Shown here one piece after another: positions 30,741 to 43,925 of a stretch of DNA of 64,000 bases (position 1 is the stretch's first letter; each line of letters starts with the position of its first letter). A program made the position numbers and the translations under genes. This DNA comes from Gonatopus flavifemur (lineage: Eukaryota > Arthropoda > Insecta > Hymenoptera > Dryinidae), in NCBI GenBank assembly GCA_018340375.1, contig JAFFJZ010000012.1, positions 496,001-560,000 of the forward strand. Direction: 5' to 3'. The notes under the pieces were generated by a model. It searched no databases. It had not been told where the DNA came from and saw only the letters and a list, made by a program, of their open reading frames with translations.

Positions 30741-31909
30741 ATATTACATGTTTTGATGATAATCCCCTGGTAGAAATCATTCTAGTTATTATCTGGGCTC
30801 CGCAAGGCCTCCTCTTTAAACTTGAAATAGTGCAATTTCACTGATTGGAGTGAAAGGTCGAGTTCTGCAAACTGATGCATGTACTGTAGAATCAGTGAAT
30901 ATCAAGGGATTGTAGCAGTGAAACTTCACTTATCCAGTTAGCGAGAAGTATTTTCAACTGCACAATTAATGAATATTCACGGATCCAATCCGCTGGTCTA
31001 GCATGAGTGCAGGAACAGTGCGATTCCTCTGATTCAAATTCAGGGATTAGCAAGACCTCTCGAAAACCTACAGAATGAGTAGAATGATTTCTGCTAGAAT
31101 CTCTATTACTCGCATGAGATGTGCACAAGAGTGACAGAGGTATCGTCATAGGCCAGAAGCCACGATTAGGTTCATCATTAATCAAATACGGCATTCATGC
31201 TCAATTAAACAAAGTATACACGTTATTTACTAGAGATGTTATGTGGCCCAATTACATGCACCTTGGGATATGTATTCATAACGATTTCATTAAACATCAT
31301 ATTGTTGATAGTAATAATTCTTTTAGTTGATTGTCAATCAATGAAGTCCTGAATTCTTGAAGTGGGATTCTTGTAAACCACGCATTTCTCGACAAATACC
31401 TCACCTAAATTCCTCAACGAAAGGATTGTACTCTAACAAATAGAGTCCACTCTACAGACTGAACTCCCTAGATTCTTCGCACGGAGAAAATATTGTGTTA
31501 TAAATTACTATAATAAATCGTAACGAAGGATCATACCGCACGAAGATAGAAAGAAACGTGAGATTAGTTATAAAATACTTCGATCATGTTCGTCGATGCT
31601 AAGATTGACGCTTGTTCCGAATTTTTTCATAATAAATGAAAACCTCAGATCCTACCATTTCGTTTAATCGACTGAACCGGTCTCTCGTTGGTATGTTTTC
31701 ATATTAATTTCAAACATGATTCTCTCTCCGGATGGAGTAAAAATACAGCAAGTCCGAAAACATTGAAAATCCACTCCATATGAGCGAATATTCACTCGAT
31801 TGGAGTGGATGATATTCATCCTACAGGACTAAGCGTTTCACTCTTCGGAGCGAGACTCTTATGGAATTGGAATTCACTGTTTTGAAATAGAGTTACCGAC
31901 CCAGACAGC
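30741..31909. other. 3' flank of copy A gene
   Basis: Holds no exon that I can support and no obvious AATAAA within the first 300 bases after the stop. A tract near 31120-31300 (including TGGCCCAATTACATG) loosely resembles 39800-39915 (GTCCCAATTACATG). A CACGGAGAAAATATTG end at about 31480 marks a fragmentary TA-type element. Confidence 0.4.
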
Positions 31910-32983
31910 ACAACTAGTTCTCAAACAGTTCTTAGACAATACCATTTGAATGCCACGCTTTTTGAGGGAATTCTTTGAGAATACGTACAATCATTCATTT
32001 GAATCCAAAAGTAATTCCAAAAGTATGCCCGTTCTGTCAGTAGAAATGAAAACATATAGAAGTTCAGGAAGAACATGCAGGGTTCCCACTTTTTCTAAAT
32101 CACAAAATTCCCTGATTTTTACAGGTTTTCCAGGCCCAAAATTTAGTTTTTCCCTGACAAAGTCAAAAAAATATTTGTCGACAAACTACATACACACAGG
32201 TGATTATAAAATTGTCTTTCAGCTCATAGTAGAAGGAGTACTTTGTTCATTTTGAAATGTACCTTCTCGGTCATAATCTTACCAGTCACAAAAATAAGAA
32301 TAGCGATAAAAAAAAGTCCATTCAATCCCATCGATTATTGAGATTCAATAAAAATTTTGCAATGGTAAATCACCATTCGAACTTATTGAATTCTCATTGA
32401 ATCCTATTAATTCAATCGATTTCAATGGGTTTCAACGGGTTCGAATAAGTGTGAATGGTAATTTACCATCCCAAAGTTTGTATTAAATCTGATGATTCAA
32501 TGGGATTCAATAGGCTTTTAAAACTAGGGAATGTCATTGCATCATGGAATAGTACTTCATCAGCCAATGAATGATATTATATTAACAACCCCAAAATAAC
32601 ACACGTTCTAAATCAAATCTACATCTATTGTACGTAAGTTCACGTTCATGGAACGTTTAACGTACTTCCAACCCACACATAGGACCACACAAACCACACA
32701 TCTTAGATATTCTCATAGATATCTAAGAGAATACTCATCAAGAGATCTTCGAGAACGATGTTGAAGTGTTCTTGAGGATATCTTTCAGAAGTGTTGGAAA
32801 GACACCTTGTGAAAGATTTTTGAAAGATCTCTTGATTCAAGACATTTCCAGGACGACCATCCAAGATACCTTGAAAATATCTTTTAGAAGTGCTTGAAAG
32901 ATGTCTTCTTGGAAGACTTTAATAACATCCCAAATAGACACAAATATATCTTTTAGAATCCTAAAAGATATCTTCCAAAAGTA

Positions 32984-33788
32984 CACAGTTGGAAATTTTG
33001 TGTTAAATTCAACACATTTCACATGTCCCAAACGGTCCACACATATTTTTGTGTCGATATCACATAATGTGTTTGTGTTAGCTAGTAACTCAAGCTTAAT
33101 GTAAATAATATAACACAAAAGGATTTCCGATCGTGTAAATTCAACACATAAATACTGTCAAATGAAATCCAAAATGAGAAGTGAATCAACAGTTCACAAG
33201 TGTAATTTATGGATTTTTTTACATCAATCAAATGTGAAAATCACACTTTTTTCGTGTTGAAACAATGCATAAGAATAAATTGAAAAAAAACAGTACTTCA
33301 ATGAGCATTGAACATGGATCGTCGGGACCGAATGTTGAAGCTGTATCACTCAAGCCACTGCCGGTCCTTTGATTGAGTGTACTTTCTTTGCGTATATCGA
33401 CTCGCACTCTATCTTTAAATTCACATATCTAGAAAACGAATTCCCATTAGAATGAAAGCTAAAACCAAAATGAATGAATAGTTCTTCCGACGACTACTAA
33501 AGTTACACGTACATAGAAGTTTCATAAAAAAAATAGCTCCCACTACTGGCGATCTCCCTTTGGTAGTTGAAAATAACACGATTTTTATGTTCAATCTTGA
33601 GTTGAATAAAATTTGTGTCATTTTGACACTTTTTTTCACTTGTTTGAATGATTTGACATTATAAATCAGTTGAGACCTGATTACACAAGGACTGTCTGTA
33701 GAAGTTACACGTGTTTATGTTGAATATTTAACAGAAAATTCATGACACACGGATTTTTTAACACATTTACACAAAATTTTCAACTGTG
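32984..33788. mobile_element. 805-bp TA-flanked element (CACAGTTG ends)
   Basis: Starts CACAGTTGGAAATTTTGTGT and ends ACACAAAATTTTCAACTGTG, with TA at both sides. A truncated inverted relative is at about 40168-40657. Confidence 0.85.
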
Positions 33789-34424
33789 TACGAGAAGTCG
33801 TGAAGAATTTTCTAAAAGATATCTTTCCATATTCGAAAAAGTATTGCAAAGTGCTAAAAGTACAATTTTATAACTTTGTGAAACTTTGTAACTTTTTTTC
33901 CCTGCATTAAAATTAACGAATCTCCGAGTCACAATATTTTGCAAATTACCAACCTTCTTCCGCAGAATTTTATGCCTTCAAGTCAATTCCTAAAATCCTC
34001 ATTTGTACTTATCAATGAATTAATAACGATACTCTGTTGTAAAATTCCGATAAAACCGATTGATTTCATGGGTTTTGATTCAATTTGGTCAGATTTGATA
34101 CAATGTATTCGGAACAGGATCGATGAGGTTTCATCTGTATTGATGAGGTTTTCACAGCAGGGTACCGCAATAATCCCAGTGTCTATGGTGTTCGCAAGAT
34201 ACTTTAACGATCATTGAAACACGAAAGTCATTTCCAAATATGTTTTACCAAATTTACTCAACTTTTTTATTCGCCAGTACACCTAACTCATCTGATATTT
34301 TTCAATGTGATAACAATTTGTTCAAAGAATTACTGTTAATTTGAGAATATACATCACTCCCATTCAATGTCCCATCTCATATTGACAATTATACAAATCA
34401 AAATCGAATCGTCCGTGTAGAGCT

Positions 34425-34485
34425 CAGATCACTGAAGCGTAAGTACGTCGTGAAATCCCCGGGTTCGAATCCCGTAACCTCAACG
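34425..34485 (+). repeat. tRNA-like SINE head
   Basis: GGGTTCGAATCCCG is a perfect tRNA B box, and TAGAGCTCAGAT about 40 bases upstream resembles an A box. No full cloverleaf with paired acceptor ends is evident, so this reads as a SINE head or tRNA pseudogene. A GA-rich stretch (AGAGAGAAAGAAGAGAAGG) follows. Confidence 0.5.
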
Positions 34486-34605
34486 GTGAAGAGAGAAAGA
34501 AGAGAAGGAAGAGGGAGATTTTGGGAGTTTTTTTGTGAACGAATTTAAGATGTTTCCAAGACATTTTTATGAATTCTTCCAGACATTCTAAGATATCTTA
34601 AATAT

Positions 34606-37168
34606 CCCGACTAGAAATTTACCCCATGGACCAGATCAGGTAAACCTTGATCCAGATCAGGTCCTGATAAGGCAACCTCATCAGGACCTAACAAGTCATG
34701 TCACGCTGCACTATTATGAGGACCCCATCAGGAAAGACTAATTAGGATTTTGTGAGGAATTCCTTACTAAAACCTCAAAAATAAATCAAAACTAATCTAT
34801 GAGCCTGTGTGAAAATTGCAGTTCGGTTGACAGATGTGAGGTTAAATTTATGTGATCAACAAATGGATGAATTATTTTGGTGAAATGTGTGGTGGTTATT
34901 TCTTGAATAATGTGTATCAAAAAGTCTGTTAGTAAGTGCAAAATGATTAAGTAAATCAGTCATAGCTGTTGTAACGTGTCAAAAAATCGTAATTTGTTGA
35001 TGCAGTGAAAATGAATTTTCTTCAAATACTTACATCAGCACTTCTAGGCAAAAACTCAGAGATCATATTGATTTTGTAAGAAATATAAGTCATGAAGAAC
35101 TCATTTGATCAAAAATATTTCAAGCGAATGTTCAAAATGAAATGCAAAAAACTTGAATTATTCACTTTCAGCTCGACGGATGGTTTTATTTTTCAAATTG
35201 AAGAGCACTCTTGGAGTTGAAATTTTCAAATTTGAGAAAAAAGCCTTATCTTCTGAGTTGAATTTGTTGTTAGGGTGATAATAAACTTGTAGGAAGAGTT
35301 TGAAAGTTGAGTGGAATCTATATTGATCAGGAAAGTCCAAATCGTGTGGCAAAAGTTAGAAAATCTGTCAACTTAGCTGACAGCGCATGGGTATTCTATC
35401 AGCTTTTCTTTACTAAACCAAATGCTGGCAGGAGAAATTCATCAAAATATAGTGAATTCAAAGTGATGTGAAGTAAGAGAGGACAGATACATGCATTGAA
35501 TTTTATTAGTTATTATAAAAATGTTGATAAATATGGTAAGGCTATGTATGACTCAATGTATCGTCTTTCAATATTTTTGTTTCAATGATTTGCATTTTTG
35601 AGTGTGCATTTTCGTATCTTTTCACCAGTAACTAGTGTTAGGTTGAGAAAACATGTGTATTGAACCTGTTTGATAAATATAATAACATTTATTTGTAGGA
35701 ACATGACACACCATTATTGGAACAAAAATATGGGAAGACGACACTTTGGATCTTCTATAGTCTTTTCTTATTTTTTAGAACGTTTATAAGAACGAATAAA
35801 ATCTAATGAATATTTCGGTCCTCTCTTACTTCACATCACTTTGAATCCACTATATTTTGATGAATTTCTCCTGCCAGCATTTGGTTTAGTGAAGAAAAGC
35901 CCATGCGCCGTGAGCTAAGTTGACAGATTTTCTAACTTTTGCCACACGATTTGGACTTTCCTGATCAATATAGATTCCACTCAACTTTCAAACTCTTCTC
36001 ACAAGTTTATCATCACCCTAACAACAAATTCAACTCAGAAAATGAGGCTTTTTTCTGAAATTAACAAATTTCAACTTCAATAGTACTCTTTAATTTGAAA
36101 AGTAAAACCATCCGTCGAGCTGAAAGTGAATAATTCAAGTTTTTTGCATTTCATTTTGAACATTCGCTTGAAATATTTTTGATCGAATGAGTTCTTCATG
36201 ACCTTTATTATTACAAAATGATTGGGATTTCTGAGTTTTTTCCGAGAAATACTGATGTAAATTAATATTGATATAGATATTGTCGTTGTTGATATTATCG
36301 TATATTTGAATAGAATTAATTGTCACCACATCAGCAACTTATGATTTTTACATATTACAGCAGTGATAACTCATTCAATAATTCATTTTGCACACAATAA
36401 CAGATTTTTTATGCGTATTAATCAAGAAATAACGAAAGAAGAGTACTTGTTCGAAACTTATATTTGATTATGACGAAACACATATTCATTCAGTTCATAT
36501 ATACTCTTTGAATAATACTCAGATGATGTGATGTGTAGGAAAGAAAAATGATGCTGAATAGTCAATAAATCAACCTTATGAGAATTGTGATAAGTTAAAT
36601 GAAATACTTATTTCGCTGGTGATGGTTGAACGTTTGCTAAGTTTTTTTCGCTGTATGCATAACGTGGAAAATCTTGTGAAATTTTCATAAGTTCCGCCTA
36701 ATTAAAACCCAAATAGTTAGTTTTCAATTCACATTGAGAATAGATTGAACAAATTGTTCAACAGTTTTCAGAAGTAGGTAATGTGTTCGGAATGAAGGGA
36801 TTGAATTTAAAAACAGGCACAGTTGAAAATCGTTCAAACATGTTCTTCTTATTGAAGGAAAATTTGTTTAATCAAAGAGTGTACAATCTGAAATCAAGTC
36901 TGTACATTCTTGTATTCAGTTTATCAAACTATGTCCATGATCTTAGGATGACCGAACGAGGTCCTGATGCGGATACAGCGAGGAAAACCTACTTCGACCT
37001 TTTCAGGATAATTTGAGGAAATCCTGACTAGGACCAAATGAGGTCATCCATACGTGAGTCATCCACACCTAATCCCGATCAGGACCGTAACGGGTATTCC
37101 TTATTTCGGATGACCTTGTCAGGTCCTCATCATATGTTGGGTTAACCTGATGACAATTTCCAGTCGGG
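34606..37168. mobile_element. 2.56 kb CCC-ended foldback element
   Basis: Starts CCCGACTAGAAATTTAC, ends AATTTCCAGTCGGG, and is flanked by AT on both sides. The first about 200 bp and last about 250 bp repeat TCAGGTCCTGAT-like words. Inside, 34880-35500 and 35800-36460 are long, diverged inverted copies, for example GAATTATTCACTTTCAGCTC and its complement near 36110-36140. There are no ORFs of note. Confidence 0.85.
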
Positions 37169-37439
37169 ATGGCTTATAGACATCTTTTGGAAATCTTTTA
37201 GAAATCTTGAAGATCTCTTTTAGATGTCTTGATTCTTTCTCAAAGATATCTTCGAAAAGTCTGCGAAAGATCTTTTAGATATCTGTTCATGTTGCATGAG
37301 ACATCTTTTCGAATACGAAAACACATCTCTTAGAAAATTCTTCAAGATTTCTTGTACTTTTGTAAGATATCTCTTAGAATTCTGAAAGATATCTTTGTGT
37401 CGCTTTGGGAGATGTTCGGGCATTGAATAGATCTCTATA

Positions 37440-37970
37440 GAAAGATTCAGAGTAACCCACAGAGATTCAGAGGAATTCAGAGGAAGCTTTGAAATCTGAA
37501 TACATTAAATTCCGGGATATTTAGAGGAATTCAGAGAGATTCAGAGAAAATCAGAGAGATTCAGAGGAATTCAGAGGAAGCTTTGAAATCTGAATACATT
37601 GAATTCCCGGAGATTTAGAGGAATTCAGAGAGATCCAGAGAAATTCAGGGAAATTCAGAGGAATTCAGAGGAAGCTTTGAAATCTGAATACATTAGATTC
37701 CGGGAGATTTAGAGAAATTTAGAAATATTCAGGTAAATTCAGAGGGAGCTTTGAAATTCAAATATATAAAATTCTGAGGGATTCAGTGATATGTGGAGAG
37801 TTTCAGAGAGAGTTGAAGAATTCAGAACGTATCACTATCGGAAAAGTCTCTAACTTCCTCTGCATTGCTCTGAAATTACTCTGAATCTCTCTGAAATTTA
37901 TCCCAAAATATAGAGAGATTCAGAGAGATTCAGAGAGATTTCAGAGAGATTTCAGAGAGATTCAGAGATT
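37440..37970 (+). repeat. AGATTCAGAG-rich tandem repeat
   Basis: Three units of about 110 bp share GAGGAAGCTTTGAAATCTGA and ATACATT(A/G)AATTCC. They are separated by GATTCAGAGAAATTCAGAGA words and run into a pure (GATTCAGAGA)n tract near 37915-37965. Confidence 0.85.
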
Positions 37971-39359
37971 TTTTTACCAGGGAAACTTCCCAAGCGACTA
38001 CTATAAGAAGATTTTTTTCGATAACTTGATCGGAACCCAATAAAACAAAAAGACGTCGTCAAGATGGCTTTCAAAATCAACTGAGATGTATTTTCAAGAT
38101 ATCCAAAAGATGTCTTTCGTCTAAAAGGTATCTAAAAAATGTATTAATGATATCTTTTAGAAGATGATCTTGAAAAAGATCTTCTCTGTTCGGAATGTTT
38201 ATTGAGATCGAGTTAAAATTCACTCTTCGATCAATAATTTTCAACTATTCGAATCAAGAGTTGTCTATGAGCAGAAAAATTTCAAAATTGTAGAAAGTTT
38301 CTGAAAATCAGAATTTTCCAGGAACTTTTCGAAAATTCCCTGACTTTTCCAGGTTCTCCAGACCCAAAACAAAATCCCCCGACTTTTCCAGGTTTTCCAT
38401 GTTTTCCAGGTGAGTGGGAACCCTGAACACGTAATCTATCCAAAAGAATTCACAATGCATTTACATCTGAATTCATTGAGTATAAATAAATCATACTACA
38501 AAACAGGCATTCTGAACTTTCTCATAATTCAATAAACCTTTGTAATTGAATATCAAGTCTTTCACAAATTTCCTGTCGAAAAAGATAGAGATCACAGAGT
38601 TTTTTCCAACGTTTTTCATAAGGGATTTTCCACATTCGATACAATCGATTAGTTCTTCCACACATGAAAGATCGTTTGTATGAATGTATTTTTACAGTCA
38701 AGATTCACATATTTTGAGTTAATGAATAATTTATTTCATTATATTATCCACGAACAATTCCCGAATTTTCGCACACTTCTCTTCTTTAGAATTACATCAC
38801 TTTGTTTTATGCAAAACTTTAACCCTAACATCATATGATATGTCATTTATTCTCACATATTATATGTTTCTTCCACCGAAATGAATTACTAACTGATTAT
38901 TACATTTTATAATTCACTTCACTCTATTAAGCACTCTCAAAATCTCGTACACGCACCTATTCACTCAATTTATAAGAGAAAATATACTACTAATTGTATC
39001 TTGGACATGACTTCTATTCAAAGAATTTCACAAATTCAGAAAGACTCTGATTGAATTATTGTTGATCGAAGTTGATGGTATTCGTTATGAACTATTTTGG
39101 GCAGAACAGGACTACATTTTGAACTTCCATAAAGATTCATATTCACTGTCATAACGGATATAGTCTTTACGAATACCTCATGCATTTTTTATGTGTATTT
39201 CAAGAACTCCCACATGTATTCATCAAGAACTCTGCAATAATTCTTTTGATACTCTATGTGTTCATTTAGGATACTCTATGAATTCAGAGGAATGAGGTCC
39301 GTAGGTATTCTTTACTTTGAATTCTCTGCGAACCCAAAAGGTAAGGTGCGCTGTCTGGG

Positions 39360-40714
39360 GATGTTAGGTATAATGGTTGTACTTCCAAATCTTCAATAAA
39401 GTCCTGGTACTACCTTCTCGAGAACTACAATGTAATTCAAATTATCGCGATATTTCAAAATGAGAATGGATTTTGAAGGAAATGATTCTTTCCTATAACG
39501 GGAAATTGCACGATCGATCAGTCAAAGATGAAAAATCAATGTACGCGTCAATGAAAATTGAATGAGAAAACAAAATATTTCATACGGTTAGAAAAGAGAA
39601 TTCAAATTTGAAGGTATGTAACTACATTTGTACTATTTTTCTCGGAGAATTGAAGCAATAATATGCGAAACTTCAAGTAAGATTATGAGCGAGACCTTGC
39701 TGAGGTATTGGATTGTTTCATAGGCGAAACACTTGAAAGAAAACCGAGATCATTTGCGACACTATTGCGAGACGCTGAATTTCCGCGCGGGTTTTTCACT
39801 CGCATTAAGTGTTCAACTAAAAGTGTTCAATGAGATCTCTATGCTATCCATTAGGAATATTATATGTCCCAATTACATGAGTGAATATGTATTTCCAACG
39901 ATTTTATTAAATATTCTACACTGTGAAAAATGTGCAGAGTTTTCCTTCACACTGTTGGTGGATTCCGGCCCCTCATCGCGGGAGAATCGTTTTTCCATAA
40001 AAATGAAGGGATTTTTCCACCACTTTGAGGAATTATTTTGTTTTTTGGGTGTTGAATCCTCTACAAATGGAGGAAAAGTCCACCGAATGCCAATACAAAA
40101 AGTGGCCCAAACTTGGCAAAGTATTGTCCTTTAGCGGACTGGGCTGGTCCTAAAAGGGACCACCCTGCACGGTTGAAAATTTTGTGTAAATGTGTTAAAA
40201 AATCCGTGTGTCGTGAATTTTCTGTTGAATATTCAACAAAAACACGTGTAACTTTTACAGACAGTCCTTGTGTAATCAGGTCTCAACTGATTTATAATGT
40301 GAAATCATTCAAACAAGTGAAAAAAAGTGTCAAAATGACAAAAATTTTATTCAACATAAGATTGAACATGAAAATTGTGTTATTCTCAACTACCAAGGGG
40401 AGATCGCCAGTGGAGGGAGCTATTTTTTTATGAAACTTCTATGTACGTGTAACTTTAGTAGGGGTTGGAAGAACTATTCATTCATTTTGGTTTCAGCTTT
40501 CATTCTAATGGGAATTCGTTTTCTAGATATGTAAATTTGAAGATAGAGTGCGTGTTGATATACGCAAAGAGAGTACACTCAACCAAAGGACCGGCAGTGG
40601 CTTGAGTGATACAGCTTCAACATTCGGTCCCGACGATCCATGTTCAATGCTCATTTCTTGAGGTAAAATGTTGTTTCTTGAAACAAGAATCTTCTGTTGA
40701 AAAGACTCTGACTG
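39360..40714. other. Spacer before duplication copy B
   Basis: Contains a truncated inverted copy of the CACAGTTG-type element (about 40168-40657, matching 33296-33788) and a small inverted pair around 39935-40095 (TGGTGGATTCC with GGAAAAGTCCACC). A 133-codon ORF at 39733-40134 has no recognisable domain. No gene is supported. Confidence 0.5.
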
Positions 40715-41950
40715 TACTAATATTGAATTGAGGCAACTAAATTTTCAGTCAAGGTCGTATTTCAGTAAAATTTTCAGTCACGACGACTGAACAGTTTTCT
40801 AAGTGTGGGTTGAATGTGCAAACATTGGTTATTTGACGCCTTATACCACAATTCCATGCCCTTGATGGTTCCGGAATTAATTGTGCTGATTCTCATCATT
40901 TATGAACTCTTCCCACAAGTGGTGTCCTATATTTAGCCAAAAATTTTACGAATGTGATTTCCTGTACTCCTACCGAGCCTCAGATCTCATACTTTGCCAC
41001 ACTTCACTTCACTGAATTCGTTCGTGTTACGATATTGAGCCACGTGATTTTTCATGTCGCTCCTGACATGATTTTTCATATTGAAAATCACGTGGAAGAT
41101 AACGTCATTTCTTCTCCTGCTCAGAATATTTGAAAAACCAGGGCCACGGTTAGCAAAAGTAACAACATGCAACTTGGGCGAGGTTCGACTTGATCATATG
41201 GGCAAAACTCAATTTTCTGCTTTGGTCCAACATTCATTCCTAAGGTCCACAAACTCAATATTCAAGTAGAATCTGAATTAAATTTCATTGGCTTACAACA
41301 AACTATAGCCCAAAAGAATTTCATTTTAGCTTTTTCCTTGTACATAGAGGAAAAACTATTGATACATCAAATATGTTTTATCATTAACTCGACTGAACGG
41401 TTATCGGGAAAATAAAATATGTGTCGAAACAGAAAAAAACTATTTAAAGAAGGTTGTTTTTCCTCTGACAACATTCTCTCTCGATGTTTGAACTGCTGAG
41501 TCTATGTGAATAATATTTGATTGAATCCGCAACGATAGCAGGGGTTTATTATAAATTCATATAATATATTTTGAATAGGTTCGAATTATTTTGTTCTTCA
41601 TTCTCTATTCTGTATGACGATGGGGTGGATGAAACATGGCTTGGGAGTATTGTGAGTATAATTTCGTTGATCGAAGAAACTAATCGATTGGAATGCATCC
41701 GTTCGATTAATAAGTAAGAGATTTTGTTGTCGGGTTACAACGTTGCAAAATGGCCTGAGGAAAATTCGCATCGGTTGAATTAACGAAATAATCAATTCGG
41801 TTGGAGTTTTCGAGAAATCATACTGTTAAATATCTTTTAATTCTCATTCATTTTCCAAGTACACTTGCGAATGAAATTTCCAATTCTTGATGATTGAATT
41901 GGGAATAACATCCCATTGGGAATTACGTAGAAACGGGCTTCATTTAGAAA

Positions 41951-42086
41951 CCAGGGACTGTAACGTTATTCACTTTCGTTAATCATGATACATAATATAA
42001 TATATATATTGTACACAAATTATATATTGATGGTATGTATTTGATATATAATAAGTAAAGGAAGTGAATAACGTTACAGTCCCTGA
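41951..42086. mobile_element. 136-bp hairpin MITE, copy B
   Basis: Paralogous copy of the hairpin at 4610-4745. The right terminus carries a G-to-A change (CCCTGA instead of CCCTGG). Confidence 0.8.
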
Positions 42087-42568
42087 TAGAAACGGTTTTC
42101 TCTCGTGAAACGGGGAACTTCAACAAAATTACACAGAACAATTATTTTTTTGCTTTGAATAAATTTTCATCCCCTTCTATCGCATTCACAATTTATTCAA
42201 GTCAATTCATTTGAATCAGAAGGGATTTACTTCAGCGAAATGAGGTTTTTCAACAAAGAATGATTCAAATAAAATAGAATATTCATTTCATCGCACAGAA
42301 ATAATATCCTGATTTGAATTAAAGAATACTTTTTTTCTGCATGTTGTTCGACATTAGGAATTGGGCTTCAATTTTTTTCGCTCAATCGTGAATTAAAAGA
42401 TATGTGACACGTTTTTCCGTGAATATAACATTTTATTGTCTGTTTCGTATTTTGATAAGAAGACAATAAAAATCATATTTATTCTACAATCGTGATTTGA
42501 TGTATTTCCCAATTCAACTGGTTGTAATTTTGTCAATAATTTAACAACGTTCTGGCGAATTTTCGCTA

Positions 42569-42945
42569 CACCGAGAAATAAGATTCGTTGACTCGAATAA
42601 GATTTGTTCATAGTGAATAAATCGTAAAGTTGGATACGGGGAAAGAAAAATTCATTAATATTCATTTCACCGCATAGTTGATAGATACATTACATATTCC
42701 CTTGAGTCAACTTGATACCGATGATGATTCGATAAATATTAATTTGAGAAGAAGTCATATTCATTCAAATCAATTTCGATCAGTTAAGTCAAATAAATAA
42801 TGTGGTTATAATTATTAAATATGAATTTTTTGACTTAACACAATGTTCGGTGATAATGAATAAGTCTTATTCGTATGAAACGATATCTCTCAAGAATCCT
42901 CAACCAAACGCATTGATTTGTCAGAAGAAAACCTTTTTCTCAGTG
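42569..42945. mobile_element. 377-bp TA-flanked MITE, copy B
   Basis: Paralogue of 5228-5604, with TA on both sides and the same CACCGAGAAA and TTTTTCTCAGTG ends. Confidence 0.8.
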
Positions 42946-43402
42946 TACGTATCTGGCTACGTGTCTACAGAACATTATAGGAGATAATCGAGTTTCGTTA
43001 CGTGTGGAAAAAACTCTGCCAATCGGCACACGGCTTCCTCGTTCCCAATAATCAACCAATCATGATGAAACTTTTGAAAATATCGTCAAACACTGCAGAT
43101 TGCTAAAGAATTCTTCCCCAATTTTCCAATAACCGATTGTCATGAGACTTATATGGGATCACTATGGAATGATCATAACTGACCCGTGGTATACATTTCA
43201 TTGCAATCGGATGAGGGACAGTGAAATATGCTCGGTCCCAATCACACACTTTTTCTTTACATTTGTCCTTACCCTTCCGGTTGTCCTGCAACAATCAGGT
43301 TGAAACTTTTATGGGACTATTATCAATACTACATATAACCGTGGTGAAAATGTCATGACGATCGAATGATAGGACCGGAACATATTGCTGATCACAGAAT
43401 GT

Positions 43403-43430
43403 ACACACACACACACACACACACACACAC
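43403..43430. repeat. (AC)n microsatellite, copy B
   Basis: Uninterrupted AC run at the site paralogous to 6061-6102. About 20 bp of adjacent sequence present in copy A is missing here. Confidence 0.9.
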
Positions 43431-43697
43431 TTCCTTGAGTTGGATACGGCGAAATAAATATCCATTTACAGTTAACAAACCATTTTTCCATATGGCATAT
43501 TTGGTGCAGACAAAATATTAATTAAGCATTAATGAACCATTTCTGCCGATCAATCATCTTTTGTGGTTCGCAAATAAATATTCTGTGTTTCCAAACATAG
43601 ATTCATTAACAGTTAATGAATGGTAGTCTATGTCAAATAAATATTGATTGATATTAATTGAATCATCCTTTCACAATAAGTCATTGTTCATTGATTA

Positions 43698-43925
43698 TAC
43701 ACTGTTAGAAATTTCTGATTGAATTTTCAATTACATGTAATGGAAGCAATTTCCACTCACGTAAATGAAAAATAATGTACAGTAGTATTGAAAATCCAAT
43801 AACCAGTTCTTTAAATTTCATGTTTTCTGCTCATATGACCTTGCGTTCATTCTTCAAACTTGTGAATCAGATGTACTTGTAATGTAGAAACACTGAACAA
43901 ACTTTGATTATAATTATAATGATAG
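43698..43925. mobile_element. Insertion of ~228 bp in 5' flank (copy B only)
   Basis: Copy A reads TTGATTATAGATTAATCATTC without a break near 6395. Here CACTGTTAGAAATTTCTG begins after TA and the flank resumes after ATAATGATA. The right end does not mirror the left, so the element is partial or rearranged. The left end belongs to the family of 8438-8662. Confidence 0.65.

Larger units (their letters stand above)
32929..37409. mobile_element. Element with AAGATATCTTTTAGAA arrays
   Basis: Ends CCCAAATAGACACAAATATA and (reverse complement) CCCAAAGCGACACAAAGATA, with the flanks AT and AG not matching. Subterminal stretches (32929-32983, 33789-33860 and about 37170-37400) repeat GATATCTTTTAGAA. 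The same word appears just outside at 32700-32925 and 38050-38200 and in 49218-50343, so two related insertions may be present. Confidence 0.6.
32078..38425. mobile_element. 6.3 kb TIR element with 6-bp target duplication
   Basis: Starts CAGGGTTCCCAC and ends GTGGGAACCCTG. The flanks are AACATG (32072-32077) and AACACG (38426-38431), five of six bases alike. Inner tracts rich in TTCCAGGTTTTCCAGG match those of 776-4014, so both belong to one family. No transposase ORF is seen, and most of its length is nested insertions. Confidence 0.8.
31910..39359. mobile_element. CCCAGACAGC-type element, outermost shell of a nest
   Basis: Starts CCCAGACAGCACAACTAG, ends GGTGCGCTGTCTGGG, and is flanked by GA on both sides. 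Its own sequence is only about 1.1 kb (31910-32077 and 38426-39359). The rest is the insertion at 32072-38431. Confidence 0.75.

Noticed and set aside
34425..34485. A functional tRNA gene
   Set aside because: The B box is good, but the acceptor stem does not pair and no clean anticodon arm is visible.
39733..40134. A 133-codon ORF in the spacer
   Set aside because: It has no recognisable domain and overlaps inverted-repeat material. Length alone is not convincing at this base composition.
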